64,000 bases of DNA from Sycobia sp. Sy_11. Taxonomy: Eukaryota; Arthropoda; Insecta; Hymenoptera; Epichrysomallidae. Positions 13,652 to 30,130 of this stretch are shown here, piece after piece. Location of the stretch: assembly GCA_018907035.1 (NCBI GenBank), contig JACCIC010000062.1:2812501-2876500 (forward strand), in the 5' to 3' direction. A program made the position numbers and the translations under genes. The first letter of the stretch is position 1; each line of letters opens with the position of its first letter. The notes under the pieces were generated by a model. That model was not told the origin of the DNA. It did no database searches and was given only the letters and a program-made list of their open reading frames with translations.

Positions 13652-13873
13652 ATGTATGCTTCGAGCGAGACCCATGGCAACTGGGCACCTGGGCCGGCTG
13701 CCGTTCCAACCCCGGACCTCCAGCCTTCGCCTAGTCAGGGTAGCAGCAGCCAACATCATCACCAGCAACAGCTACAGCAGCAGCAAAATCACTCGCGCAA
13801 CCATCACCCAGTTTGTACGCCACCGACCTATCATCAGCCTCAACCACATCACCATCACTTGCCGCCCCATCAG
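13652..13873 (+). CDS. C2H2 zinc-finger protein, exon with start codon (His/Gln-rich N terminus)
   Basis: This exon encodes 74 residues beginning MYASSETHGNW. The ATG has A at -3 (context CAAAATG), better than the in-frame upstream ATG at 13589. The peptide is a low-complexity transcription-factor N terminus: a Pro-rich stretch (residues 12-30), then His/Gln-rich tracts and several HH/HHH/HHHH clusters up to PPHQ at the end. The exon closes at CAG|GTAATT in phase 0. The following 61 bases form a typical small insect intron with a strong polypyrimidine tract, and exon 2 continues the frame. I link it to the zinc-finger exon at 27.4 kb by strand, order and composition; a transcript would be needed to prove the link. 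Reading through the donor gives an unremarkable frame that stops at 14068, which argues for splicing. Confidence 0.72.
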
Positions 13874-13934
13874 GTAATTAACGTTGCACGCAATCTCGCT
13901 CTCGCTCTCGCTCTCCCTCTATTCCTTCTCGCAG
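13874..13934 (+). other. Small intron (61 bp)
   Basis: Starts GTAATT and ends with a long CT-rich tract and CGCAG. The length and the polypyrimidine tract fit a minimal insect intron. Removing it joins two phase-0 ends and keeps the frame open. Confidence 0.7.
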
Positions 13935-14044
13935 GATTGTGCAACAAACTTGAACGTACAGTCAATCGATGCGACGCATGGGAGAGGGGCAGCAGCTGCT
14001 GCAAGAATCAGCGATTTTCTTTCCTTGACGACGATGCAATATCG
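13935..14044 (+). CDS. C2H2 zinc-finger protein, exon 2
   Basis: Visible only when the 61-bp intron is removed. The phase-0 reading is open for 36 codons plus two bases and gives DCATNLNVQSIDATHG, a five-Ala run, then RISDFLSLTTMQY. It ends at a strong donor, TCG|GTAAGG, in phase 2. No domain is recognised; the segment RISDFLSLTTMQ looks like a short conserved regulatory motif, but I cannot name it. The acceptor is one of the best in the window. The next visible exon (27424) begins in phase 0, so it cannot be the direct partner and an exon of 3n+1 bases must lie between. Confidence 0.65.
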
Positions 14045-15035
14045 GTAAGGGAACATGACCTTTGGTAAGCCTGCATTGGGGTTAGGAAGAATTCTTTCTG
14101 TTAAACAGAGGATAGAGGATAAAGGTTTTTAACGAAGGAGCAGAAGGCGGTTTTTTTGATCAAGAATAAAAGTTGCTCACCATTTGTAGTAATTCTACTG
14201 TAGTGCAGAGAAAAACCTTGATGAATGCTTTAATGAAGTCTCTTAAACTGCTAACGGGCAAGCATTTTAATTTATCTCAAATTCTTGTCTTCCCACACTT
14301 CATTATCGAAATTGCTAAAAATTTCTGGACTATGATAAAGTCTAGAAAGAATATAATCAATATTGAAAAATTTGCAGGAATCGTTTGGAATTTCGAAGTT
14401 GAAAACTAATTATATTAACTTTTCAATTTATATAAATGAAAGAAAAGTAACCAGCACGACCTGTTCTTCGCAAAGCTGTTTTCTTTTGACCAACGACAAA
14501 ATAATACACAGAACATTAGTGGCGATGAATATTTTGCCTGGAATTAAATGAAAATTTTTGATTTGGTATATTACTGTAAACGATGTATAAATAGAAAAAG
14601 TGCATGAGCACTCTCTCAGGGTGATTTTTGACTACTACCCGAATAACTTTGATTATTCATGCTGCGTAATGAAAAGCATTAGGTCTGATAAAATAAGGAA
14701 AAGAGGAAAAAGAAGAAATAATGTATCCACTGTTATTTGGCGGCAAGGTGGTATATCTCCTTCAAGAAAATGCACTCTTCGTTCTTTGAACATTAAGGCG
14801 ATGATAGTATGGAAAAGAGAGAAAAAGGTGAAAATAACGTTATTATTATATACATACAATGAAAAGTATGTAATTGTGAATAAGAGCAGATGGTCGCTCG
14901 GTCAGTATCAATAACGTTAAATCGCTTACAACATATGATTACCATACCGCTACCCTTATCCTCTATTCTATATACATCCTTACGTCTCGGTCTTTTTCTC
15001 TCTGTATCTAGCACGAAGTACTGATGATCGCTGTC

Positions 15036-15072
15036 TCTCTCCCTCTCTCTCTCTCTCTCTATCTCTCTCTTC
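15036..15072. repeat. (CT)n tract
   Basis: Imperfect CT run. Confidence 0.85.
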
Positions 15073-16839
15073 ATTTCTCCCTGTAAACCTTGAGGGGGAA
15101 AAGTGACAGTACGTACGGAAGTCTGAGCTATATTATACGAAAGAATGCGAATTAAGGCAGATTTTTTCAAAATAATGTTGAAAAAATATGTAACAAATAT
15201 TCATATAAAAAAGAGAGTTTATGGATGCTTAATGATCGATTGTCTATTTGAGTAGATTATACATAATTTACCTGCTATGGCGGGCTCGAGAACAAAGGCC
15301 GAATAAATAAATGTAATTATCCTGAAATAGGGGTTTTTCCGCATATCAAATAGCTTCGCTACCTAGTTGAGTTTAAACTTCATTAGTTTAGAGACGTTCG
15401 TTAGTTAAGATGAATTTTACTACATTGCATTAGTTGAATTGCGATTGAGTAATTTATTAGAACTGCTGTTTTATTATTGGAGAAAAAATGTTTAGAAATT
15501 ATGGAGTTTTTAATTTTTTTAAATGAAATTGGAATAGAAATAATATACTATCTATAAGAAGATTAGACTCGAAAAAATTTTTAAAACAAATGAAGTAAGA
15601 TTGGATACCAGTGATCAACACTTAGCCTATGATCCACATAAACTTTTAAAACATGACATTCAAAGCTTCCCGATTCGTTAGTAAAACTATATTCATAAAT
15701 AAAATAGTTATTTTTTCAGGTTCTTTCAGTAAATTTAATAAATTTTATTACGTATTAGAATACATTTGTCTTATATAGTTATTTCTAATTCGTCATTTAA
15801 AAATTTTTTTTTTGTTTTTTTACTGTTCTACCCGAATACCCGAAGATCAATAATATACGCGTATACATTATATATTGACCCTATCGCCAACGAGTCGCTT
15901 GCTTACATTGTTAGTATGATAATTTTATCATGCTTACAGTATTAGCTAATAAGACTTTTGATACTTCTGAAAAGCTGCGGACAATCGACCTTGCGCGATG
16001 CACTGATCTAGCAGTTATTGCGCGTTAATGAACAATAACTATTCTATAGTGAAATTACAGGAAAATGACCAAATCATTGAAATTTTACGAAGATAATTAT
16101 AGGAGAAGAAAAGTAGTTTGTCTACAGATGTTAAGCAGTAGGGAATCTATACGTAGTTAGACATCAATTCTAAGTCACGTTACCATGCTTATAACCTTTG
16201 TACACGAGCTAATTTTTATAGATTTAAGAAAATTATCTGAAAGTCCACAATTAATCTGAAAATCCACAAATAATTGTCCTCAAGGTGGCTCACATATAAT
16301 GAGCATATAATGCTCGTGAATAATTTGTTGTTAAAGCAAAATTAATGCAGAAAATTGTAGAATTTTCGGCCGATCCAAAATTTAATTAATATCAATGGTA
16401 ATAAACATGTAGCTGCAATAATATTGACATTTTAGTATGCGAGCAAGACTTCTTATTTTTATCTACATATATGAATAAACATTTTTATGTACGTATATAT
16501 ATAAATTGGGAGCCCCCAAAATGAGCAATTAAGGTACTCGGACTTTTCAAAAGTCAAAAGATCCTCACAAGTATATAACATGGTTCGCAAATGTCGATCT
16601 CATTATCATTCGCATTTAAAATTCTTCAATTTTGCCCAGAGATGAAGAAAGAGAAACGGATAGAGGATAGAAGGGGAGATGAAGGCCAACCAGTAAATAA
16701 GCCGCTACTACCGCTCTCGGTCTTACATAATGCTTGTAGAAAAATGACACTGTTTCAGAAAGCGGTAGCGGTGCACCGCACCCGCGCACGTATATGTTCG
16801 GAGGCTAGACGTAGTTAGAGAGCACAAAATAGTTAAAAT

Positions 16840-16882
16840 GAGAGAGAGAGAGAGAGAGAGGGAAAGAGAGATAGATAGATAG
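16840..16882. repeat. (GA)n with (GATA)n end
   Basis: GA run followed by three ATAG units. Confidence 0.9.
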
Positions 16883-17103
16883 AAAAACGTGGAAAATGAA
16901 ATACGCAAATATCGACTTCGACGGGCTGATGTGTGATGGCGGTGTAAGCTGCAAAAAAAGGGAAACAGCGGATTTTTTGAGTTCTAAGGAAATTCTAAGG
17001 ACATGTCTCGTGTTTCCTCTGTTGTAAATATGGTATGAATTCGCTTTTCGTTACGTTTCGATTTTCGACTTTGGAATTCGACTTTTTCATATATAGGTAT
17101 CTC

Positions 17104-17106
<3 letters not shown>

Positions 17107-17163
<57 letters not shown>

Positions 17164-17168
17164 GCATA

Positions 17169-17221
<53 letters not shown>
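17107..17221. repeat. Double (TA)n microsatellite
   Basis: Two TA runs of about 50 bp each, separated by a 10-base insert (AGCATACCTA). Confidence 0.95.
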
Positions 17222-17225
<4 letters not shown>

Positions 17226-17931
17226 TACTCTTCCTCGATCACTCGATCATAGTGAAATGAAGTGGAGGGAAGTGGATGTAGACGTTTTTGAAAGAACAAA
17301 TTGGTTTGCATCGTGTTCTCGCATACGGAAACTGTAAAAACTAATGCTGCTTATGCGTGTATACGAAACTTTTAAGTTCGAGATCGTATAACATATTGAG
17401 ATCGCTCTATTTTATATGTCACAGTTGAAAGAGTGTCAGGCAAAACTTCACGTCCATCATATCTTGAACATTATTATATTGCAGAATTAATTTAATCAAA
17501 ATAAATGTAAAATATAATGTTAGACCCTCATATTGTGGAAGTAAAATATTACTGTTTTCAAATTCTGTGTTTAAAATTTCATTGTTTACGTCGACAGATA
17601 ATAAAATCCAATTTTAAGTACATTATTTGAAAAAAGCAAACTATTTTACTTCCTAAATATGGAGTTGTAAAATTGGGCAAAATGTGTCCCATCTTGTATA
17701 ATATGTACTACTCTAATAAATGAACTTTTTAACATCGGGATGTATTTTAGTTTTTAATTTAATTAGATAATATTAAAAAGTTTTAAGTATTATAATATAA
17801 TGAATTTCTTTATCTCAGTCACTGATCCTGTTTTTGTTTCATTAGTTATCATTTCCTCAAGTTATAAAATTTTATATACAGTATTTTAAATTTTATAGTT
17901 TAATCGTGAACGAATAGGTTAATAGATGAAT

Positions 17932-17944
<13 letters not shown>

Positions 17945-17999
<55 letters not shown>
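17945..17999. repeat. (AT)n microsatellite
   Basis: Perfect AT run. Confidence 0.95.
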
Positions 18000-18003
<4 letters not shown>

Positions 18004-18359
18004 TCTACTATTTTCATCAAATATTATTTACTTAATAAATTATTAGATTTGCAATATAATATATTTAAAAGAGCTGTAATAAAACATGCGGAAAGAAATC
18101 ACTATATCGCCATTAAAATCGTGCATTACGCACACTGCTTTTCCTATATATTTCAACTATGCAATTTTATCCGTTAGAATGTTGGAACCTAATTGCGCTA
18201 TACGCGCTCGTCGTACCCGGAAATAAAAGACCCTTCTCGCGGCCAAACTGATTATAGCTCCGACCGGTTCTCGGACGGTATCAATAATTCGAACGGAGAA
18301 CGCGACGGTGGCGGTTCGGGTGCTTAATTATTCGCACGTCGATTCTATTTGTCACGGCC

Positions 18360-18386
<27 letters not shown>
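18360..18386. repeat. (CA)n microsatellite
   Basis: Perfect CA run of 13 units. Confidence 0.95.
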
Positions 18387-18390
<4 letters not shown>

Positions 18391-20149
18391 TGCGCATTTG
18401 TGTAGATGAAAACCGGCGCGAAGAAAGGAAGAGACGGAAGTATATGAGCAAGTTTCAATTTGTAGGCCAATTAATGCGGGATTACGCCTACACGTTCGAG
18501 TTTATTTGCGCGTTGTTCGTCTCTTATATATCTCGGCGCAATAGCTTCGTGCACTTTGTCTCACAAATATACAACTGAGCCTATTTAAATGAATCCCGCG
18601 ATAATATTTATTGAATTACACGATAGGAGTGATAGGAGCAGTATTCTAATGGTCGCTAAATTCACATGAGGATATCGTCCGTGATATATAACAGGAAAAG
18701 TCATCGGCTGTTAATGTTGTAGGACTTTATCCACCTCCCCTCATATCCGCTCAAAAGGAGAAACGCCGGTAGAACAGTTTTTCATAATTAATGTTGATGA
18801 AAGTCAAGGTGCATCTATATGTATACGTTTATACGAAAAGTATTTGGCCAGAACAAGCAGTTCTTCGCGTATCGGAGTGTTTATGAAATGTTAAAACGCG
18901 AAAAGCCAACATTCCTAAGTGTGGTAGCTCGTCCATTTCGTTTCTCTGCACGTAGATAGAGGTATGTCCATTTGTAACCTATCCTCAACGGTGGTCACAC
19001 ATGATTGTCTTTCTTTCTCTCAGTACACGCAGCATTCATTTGCTTACCTACTAGTGCATGTACATGCGCCGACGATTTTTGCCCGAATTCGAGGAGGGAG
19101 CATTCAGTATGTATGTACGTAAGTCTCAAACATTGTTACTGCTTTTGCTGTAGCTGCATCTAGTAAATGCGTTGTAGGAAGCTTCAAGGTGGGGAAAAAG
19201 AAAGCAGTAGAGGAAAGAACATTTGCGAAGAGAAACATGGAGGAGTTCGAAGCGGCGATCGAAGATCCATCGACACAGAACGCCTACATTTTCGCATATA
19301 TCAATGTAACTAAATCTGCGAGAATTACTGAAAAAGTATGTCCTACGTTCTCTTGCGTTAAATAAAGTTTTTGTCAATTGAACCAAAATAGGATACTATA
19401 GAATTTTATGTTACATTAATAACTCCTCGTATAGGTAACTGCAACATAATTAGTATATCGAAATAATTATTTTCGTTCGTTTGCAAAATAAAATTCTTAT
19501 TCTTATAAGGATAGGTTTAAAAGTAATGATCATTATGTTTTGAATATACGCACCAAAGACTCACAAAAGAAAACAGGTAAAAGGGGTAAAGCCGAGACTA
19601 TCAAGAAAGGGTAGAAGGAGGCATAATGAAAAGGAAAGAATATAGAAAGACGTGCGTACAACAGAACGAGGGAGTGGATTATTTTGTTTCGAGCGCGATT
19701 ATTATGTATATGTGGGAGAGAAAGAGAGAATGTACGATAGAGGGGAGGGGGTGGGGGTATACCCACCATTCGTACGTTACGAATCTATAGAGGAGCATAT
19801 GGCCGGCGCAGGTGAGAGAACGTACGTCCCCTCCTCCCTCCCTTCCATCTTTTCTCGTTGTATTCTTACGGGACGTGGAAAGAAGAGCGAAAACGACATG
19901 CGTGAACAAGAACAAGTGCGCAGGGCGAAAGAAAGGGTTGCCGCGCGACCGCTCCATTCGCCCAGCCTAAATGTTAACGATCCGAGTCAATTTCGAGTCA
20001 AGTTCAGAAAGTTTAAATAAAGAGAGAGACAGGAAGAGAGAGAGAGAGAGTATTGTCATATGTAGATATATGCTTAACCATTGCTCTTGTTTTCTTCATC
20101 TTTAATTTTGTTCCTCCGTCTGTTTGTCTCTCCCTTAATTTTATTGCCC

Positions 20150-20420
20150 AGTTCAATTGAGACTTCTAGGACTGTACTTTCAAATTAATAAATATTTTTA
20201 TCGGTCTTACAGTCTTCATAATATAATATATTAACTAAAATAATGACATATCAGACTGTCCCTGTTTCTGGTGATCCCCGAAGAATCTGAAATAGAATTT
20301 GTCACTAAAAATCAATTAGAGTAAAAATTAAAACTAATAAAATAAAATAAAAATAATAAAAATAATAAAAAGAATAAATGATATTCTATGTTAGTGAAGG
20401 ACAACTTGACTGCCTCCACC
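20150..20420. mobile_element. AT-rich dispersed repeat, copy 1 (relative of the 34.6-kb foldback)
   Basis: It shares the core ATAAATATTTTTATCGGTCT followed by TACAGTC with the element at 34643-35038, and then an A-rich body and a GGACAACTTGACTG-like segment shared with the copy at 21788. There is no coding capacity. Boundaries are approximate and no clear right terminus is visible. Confidence 0.55.
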
Positions 20421-21787
20421 ATCTTATTTTCTCTTTTGATGTCGTTCGACGTTTCGAACTGCTACGGTCATCCTCAGGAAATAAACGGTACTTTTAAAGT
20501 GAACAGGCTTGCTCTTTTTTATCTCTGACCCTGACTGATTCAATTTTCACAATGGTATTAAACGCATAGTACAAGAATCAATGCGGCCCAATTAGGACCG
20601 AGGATCCTATATATTATTCATATTTAAAGTAATCTTTCGAATATTGGAAAAAGCAGCTTCTTTGCATAATGCTTCCAAAAATAATAAAAGTATCTACTCA
20701 ATTATTGTACCGAAGATGAAATAAGTATTTATTACTTTTTCATGCAATGAATACTACTTTTATACAATATAGGTCCTGCAATTACTAAGTTATGTCATTA
20801 TTGAAAGAATAATACAATCTTATTTTTTTAGATTATATTTACTAGTTTTATAGGATATTGAACTCGTTTTTTAATCCTTTTAATTTTTTTAATTTTTAAT
20901 TTTATGAAAAGCTGTCTGATTTAGACTTAGAAACCTTAGGCACCTCCACTCTTGGAAAAATCGAACACTACACATTGCTCACGTTTGTCTTCATTATTAT
21001 CCACCTCTACCCAATCACTCTTCAAATAAATTCAAAGTAAATAATTAAATTGTAATTTTTAATTAGAGGGTTTAGTAATATATGAGTGAAGATAAGATCG
21101 AATATTAACTAAAGATAGTTGAATTTCAATCATAAGTAATAAGGTAATTTTTTGTATCACCGAACGAATATCTTGTCCGGTTTGGTTGGTTGTTTTTCAG
21201 AGAAACTGTAAAAAGTCAGAATTTCTCACAGTTAGATATTTTAGCGAAAAGGGTAAAGTGCTTGGAGGCTTTTTAAGCTCTTTGCGTAGGAAATACGCCG
21301 TCTGCTTGTTACAGATATATTTTTCCATTATTAAGGACATTAAGCAAGCAGTGGCCTACGGCCAGAACCCTTTCTCTTTCTCTTTTCTTGTTTCCTCTCG
21401 TAGACTTTCTTATTCGTAGCCCAGTTCCGGCGTGGCATTTTTCTTATTCTCCAGAGTCATTTTTTCCCAGAAGCTGTGGTCGGAGGAAGGTAAGAATGAC
21501 TATAAATCAGCGCGAGAAAGATTCCGAAGACCCCTTTGCATACTTCTTAATTCTTTGCGCCATGCAATTTTCCTTAGCTCCGAGTCGGCTGATAAAAATT
21601 TTGATTAATGTACACGCGAGAACGATGCGGGCAACGTTTTATAACCAACTCAGAGACAAAATAAAGAGAAACGAACGCAAGAAGGAGTTCTTAGGATTGG
21701 AAGGTGATAGTGAGTGGAAAGATTTAAGCCAAGCGTCTTTGAGTTTTCTACCGATAATATCCTCAGAAGTTTATTTTATTCATTTTA

Positions 21788-22195
21788 AACGATATAATTG
21801 AATAAATATTTTTATCGATTTTACAGTCTTCATACCATAATGTACTACACTAATATAATGACCGTCAGACTCTTCTTGTTTATAATCACTCAATAGAATC
21901 TCAACTAGAAATTACTACAAAAAAAAAAACTAAATAAATGAAAATTAAACTTATTAAAAATTAAAAATAAAAGAATCTATATTAGTAAAGGACACTCCGA
22001 CTGATTACACAACCTCAAATTTATATTTCCCTTTAATTTTCTACGTAATAATCGGTCCAGTTCATTTTAACTGACAGTAGTTTAGTAGGATTAAACCAGA
22101 CAGTACAGTACATTATTATAGGACCCATAATAAATAATGTAGGTCTTTTTTAATTACATCAGTCGACATAAGTACAATTGATAAATTAATCAAAT
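21788..22195. mobile_element. AT-rich dispersed repeat, copy 2
   Basis: Left part has AATAAATATTTTTATCGATT then TTACAGTC. The right end has GTCGACATAAGTACAATTGA, matching the right terminus of the foldback at 34643-35038 (GTCGACATAAGTACAATTAA). The middle is A-rich and diverged. This is the same non-autonomous family as the 20.2-kb and 34.6-kb copies. Confidence 0.6.
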
Positions 22196-22887
22196 ATGAC
22201 ATTATGGCTTTCAGTTATTTATTTATTTGTTCATTTTTTCATTTATTTATTGATCATGTTTAAACGCCTTTCCATGCAATTTCATAGTTCATGATATGAT
22301 TGAACAAAGCTGCCAGTCAAATGAATAAATTTGAATAGGTTACGGATTTGTTACGGATTGTGTGTGTAGCATTACGTATATATTTATCATCGTACAATAA
22401 AAATTTAAAATACTGGCCAGGTAGCAACGCGTTCGTTACACTGCTGACGGTTTCATGATAAAAAAATCGATTCCGCTTTCGGATGCCGCACTCGCTGTCA
22501 GTGAGAACACGACTTTAAAACTGAGCAGATCATAGCTGTGCCTCGTTCTCTGCTTACTCGTTTTCCTGTCTCTGCGAAAGCTTCCATAATATTTGGAAGA
22601 GAAGAAAGAGAGAGAGAGAGAGAATTATCGAAAATCGGGCCGAGGAGAGCCACTTGAGACAAAATCCCGACGAGATAGTCGTTAAAAATTCCGTTCACAA
22701 CTCGCCGGTGCTATTCCTTCGAGTTATTCGAGCTCTCGCTCCCTGAGCTCGTATGTCTATGTCTCCTTTCGCTGTATTTCGACTCGAGAAACCGAGCGCG
22801 CGATCTCTCGTCGTCGCCTTCATTGTTGCCGTGGTGCTGTTGATATTCCCAAGAACACTTTATAATGATCAATCGACTGTTCATTGC

Positions 22888-22896
22888 TCTCTCTCT

Positions 22897-22965
<69 letters not shown>

Positions 22966-22975
22966 ACTCTCTCTC
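22888..22975. repeat. (CT)n microsatellite
   Basis: About 60 bp of perfect CT with short flanking variants. Confidence 0.95.
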
Positions 22976-24002
22976 AACTTTGCACTTCAGGCCGTTCTTT
23001 CGTTAGCGTTTAGATGAGTTAGATTTTCTTATTTGCCTCCTTTTATATATTTGCGAGCTCGTTTACGATTTTTCATTTTGTATACTTTACACGATCGTAG
23101 TTTTTTCCGCAATTATCAAACATAATTAAAATTATGAAAATTAATATAAAAAAAATCATTATACTAATTTAGGTACAACTGAATAGAACCGAGCAAATAC
23201 AAAGTGCGCATGAGTTAAGTAGGTATGCCTATATAAAAAAGAAATTTACAAACTTCAACATGACGCAAAATTTATTAATAGATACAATTTAATGTCTTTC
23301 ATTTTTATAGAAATATGTAGCACAGTAGTAATAGTTAACATTAAGTTAATAAAATGTGCAGAGCCCGTTATGATACTTTTATAGTTTACACACACACGCA
23401 CACACACAGACACAAACTATAAAATATAAACTTATATATAATATATTTTAGTTTCTTATGGCACAATGACTATACGTTTACTGCCTGATTGATTAGCGAA
23501 TGTCAGAATGAATCTGAACTCATTTAATAGATACAATTTCAAATATAATTAACAAGCACGATAACGATAAATGTCTTAAGTTTGTATACCTTTCGGGAGG
23601 ATCGTCTCAATCCATGAAAAGATTCCAAGCGCGCAGCCGAAATCTCCCTTTAAAAAGTACGCGCGGAAAGCGAGGCGGTGAAAAATCGAAAATGGGAACA
23701 AAACGAGGAATACTCCCGTACGTCGTACAAGTCAAAGTATTCCGACTGATCATGTACGAGTAAGAGAAGAGGCGATAGATTGTCCTGAAAAAAAGAAAGG
23801 AATGGGATTTCTTTCTCACGAGAATTAGTCGAGGTCGCGCACTCGGTCCGATCCCGCGCCAAACCCCTTGATCGTCTCGCGCCACTCCCACCTTTTGGAA
23901 TCGTTTTCTGCTTCTTCCTTAAGGAGGAGGCGGGGTGAGCGAAAAATTCGGAGAAAAAGAAGCATCCTGGAGTTGAAAGAAAAAAATCGAACGGGGTGAC
24001 TA

Positions 24003-24003
<1 letters not shown>

Positions 24004-24089
<86 letters not shown>
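24004..24089. repeat. (GA)n microsatellite
   Basis: About 85 bp of GA with a single GC interruption. Confidence 0.95.
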
Positions 24090-24094
<5 letters not shown>

Positions 24095-25467
24095 AGCGAA
24101 GAAAGGGGTGGCGTTCGACTTTCACGAAGAGCAGCGGAAACTCGAGAAGCTTGCGCTCTACTTGCGACAATTTCAATTCATCTACTCCAACCCCCATTTT
24201 CGTTCCTTCTTTTCCCTATGCTCAACCGGAAAGATCGGGGAGAACTAAGATTCTTAAAACTTCGAGGTCGACCGGAGTGAGGAAAGGGGCAAGAGAAAGA
24301 GAGATTTTTCGATTTTAATTACAGTTTTAACATATTTTAATAAAATCCGTAAGAGCGGATTCTCCCCTTCCGGTCTCGGGACTTCTCCCTTTCTTCCACT
24401 TTTTTCCAAGTCTTATAAATGCGCCGAGCGTCAGCTAGCTCGAATCTTTTTAAGGCCGGACGGAAAGCATAGGAGAGAAAATTTTCCTAGTGGGGCTTTA
24501 AGGGAATTAGGGAAATAACAACGTTTCGGCATTTGAATCCGCGTCCGCGCGTTTTTCAATGTACACGTACACCCTCAAATGTATAATATAATATAGTCGC
24601 TTGTAGTTATATGAAACATTTTCACACAAAATATATGTTTTGTATTTAATTCTTTTTACTAAAAAACGATTTAATTATTTTATACTATAAATGTTATAAA
24701 AAACATATCTCATTGTCATTGAGACTATAAATAACTTTATATAATTCAATTATTACACGAGGAAAGCATTATAGCAAAAAATTATAATATTTTCGAACAG
24801 ATTTGTATGTGCAATAATAATTACTATACTATATTTTCAAATTTATAATTCTTTGAATTTTTAATTCCATTTATCGTATTACTATGTATTTTACGATATG
24901 CATACGAAATAATTATATATAAGTCTAAGATATATCTCTTATCAAATATAATTAAATTATACGTAATCTAATAGCAGTTGCGATGATAGAACGAAGCAAT
25001 AATAATAGAAGGACTCCATAACACCCGAGAAAAAGATCCCTTCATCGCCAACTTTTATCCGAGACTGTATACAGTTCGCTCTCTTTCTCTCTTACTCTGT
25101 TTCCTCCTACTAACCCTTTCGGCACTCACGCCGCCCCCACATCTCCGTCTAATTCTTGAACACGTGCGCGCCGCAAACACCTGTTCGACTCCTACTCGCG
25201 AAACGGACCGTAAATGCGTGCGCGCGGGACTGCGCCTCGCCGTGTTTCCCTTTCTCTCCCTTTATTCCTATCCTGGCTTAGCGCGGGGAGCTCGCACGGA
25301 GGAAGACGGAACAGACCCCGTGAATCAGTCTTGCAGTGTACTCGCAAGCCAAGTGCCGGTCGGTGATGCGAGAATGTAAAAAGTATATAAATAGCTTATG
25401 GGATTGGCAAGCTTATTTTCATTACTGTCGCTGTGGGTAAGAAGAGCTGATAAAAATTAGTTTCCCA

Positions 25468-25469
<2 letters not shown>

Positions 25470-25521
<52 letters not shown>
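25470..25521. repeat. (AT)n microsatellite
   Basis: Perfect AT run. Confidence 0.95.
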
Positions 25522-25522
<1 letters not shown>

Positions 25523-25998
25523 GAGGGTGACATCGACAGATGGGACAACTCTCAGTAAAATAAATTGTTCTATGGTAATAGGAAAGTCGTATGGATGGAT
25601 TTTAACGATGCCTAATTAAAAATGACCTTGAATAATCGCTATGGATACTGAAGTCGAAGGTATTTTTTTATATGAATTCGAATTGATTGGAAGTGATTCG
25701 AGATTCCTTTTTATTCATATTACATCAAATTCTGCGAAATACGATTTTATTAATGATTTTCGTTACTTACAGTGCAATTCGAGCTCTATTAGATATGATT
25801 TCTTCAATGGAGCTCCGTTTAACATGATTTTACTTAAAATTTTTAATTACAATGTAAATAGTTAAAACCCCAAGATACAATTATATTGTTACAGTGTTTT
25901 AATTGAATTCTTCCACAGTATAAATGTATGGATGACTTGCTTACCAAATGATTCATTTTAATTTTTAAATTTTATCAAATTTGAAGCATAATTTACTC

Positions 25999-26003
<5 letters not shown>

Positions 26004-26062
<59 letters not shown>
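26004..26062. repeat. (CT)n microsatellite
   Basis: Perfect CT run of about 58 bp. Confidence 0.95.
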
Positions 26063-26067
<5 letters not shown>

Positions 26068-26216
26068 TACATACGCCCGCTCGTACGCGCACATATACAA
26101 TTTAAAAAATAAAACAATATTTTACATTGACTAGGGGTAGTTTGAATTTCTTAATTATTTTTGTATTTTAAATTTAATCTATATTTTTTTAATATTGTAA
26201 TGTGTACAGAAGAACT

Positions 26217-26422
26217 ATTTTTTTTTATTTGTTATTTAACGTCGCTCTATTTATGCTTCCATATATCGATACTAATCAGCGACGGAGGTCTACGATGTGT
26301 TTGTAAACAAAGCACGTGTAAATTATTACAGCGGTGCCTGTGTCAATAGGCCGAGACCGGGATTTGAACTCGGATCACCAACTTACTAGTCCTTCGCTCT
26401 CGCGATCGAGCCATCGTAGGCC
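26217..26422 (-). mobile_element. tRNA-derived SINE
   Basis: Read on the - strand, the element starts at 26422 with a tRNA-like head: GGCCTAC acceptor arm, D-arm GGCTC...GAGC with an 8-base loop, a CTAGTAA anticodon loop (AGT, Thr-like) with a decayed stem, and a T-arm with TTCAAAT between CCGAG and CCCGG, closing with CTCGGCC. The two acceptor halves pair at five of seven positions. A ~130-bp body follows, ending in ACGTTAAATAACAAAT and an A-run, a typical SINE tail. ATAGTT occurs at both outer edges, a possible target-site duplication. It lies in the large intron, antisense to the zinc-finger gene. Confidence 0.75.
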
Positions 26423-26990
26423 TAACTATGTTTTTAATCCTGAAACAAATACTGATGATAGTATAATTCTTTTTAATTAATATATATTGCTTGAAACCTC
26501 AAACCTTAAAGAACATTGTCAATTCTTCTTGACACAGTCACTTAATTTTTTACTATGAAGAAAAATTCAATTTTTTTCGTTTTTTGATTATCTTTAACGA
26601 ATAATTTAAGAATCCTATATCAATACAAAGCATGTAAGTGTACGATACATCAGATAAGAAAAACTGAGCAGGTTTTATTAATATTTTTATCGAATAATAA
26701 TCAACTCTTCAACCGTAGCTTAAAAAGTACCGCATGGTATTTATACACGTAGAAGTACTTCAACGTGGATGTGCCTAAATAAGTGCATGATTGGAATGTG
26801 CTGAAAACTAAACCAAAGAAAAAGATCTCGGTAGCGAAATATTTTATAAATTATTAAGCACCCATGCAAAACAATAAAAATAGCTTAGTTATACATTTCT
26901 CGCTAAGTTTTTTTATAATTTATCATCCTGCAATATTATTGACATTATAAAAGGAAATCTAACATTTTCATTATCGTAATTTTAGAATAT

Positions 26991-26996
<6 letters not shown>

Positions 26997-27048
<52 letters not shown>
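26997..27048. repeat. (TA)n microsatellite
   Basis: Perfect TA run of about 50 bp. Confidence 0.95.
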
Positions 27049-27049
<1 letters not shown>

Positions 27050-27402
27050 CGATTTAAATAATGGTTTAACTGACAAAATAAAAACAGTATCTTCGTTTTA
27101 AAAATATAATATTTCTTTTTTTCATGTTAAAATACATTGCATTGTGAAAAATTTCGAACTCTAATAACTCGCTTGATCCCAGCATAACATTCTCTAAACT
27201 TTCTTTAGAATTTCATTTCGGTCATTACTTTTAATTTATTAGCATAAATTAAAAGCGTCAAAATCCATTGCAAAGAACGAGCGCGACCATGAAAGAAAAA
27301 CATCCCGCTTTATATATAACACACACATACACACGCGCGCGCGTTTGTGTGTGTGTTTCGCGACCGCCCCGCTCCGGGGTAAGAGCGCGGCATACCAACT
27401 AA

Positions 27403-30126
<2,724 letters not shown>

Positions 30127-30130
30127 TATA

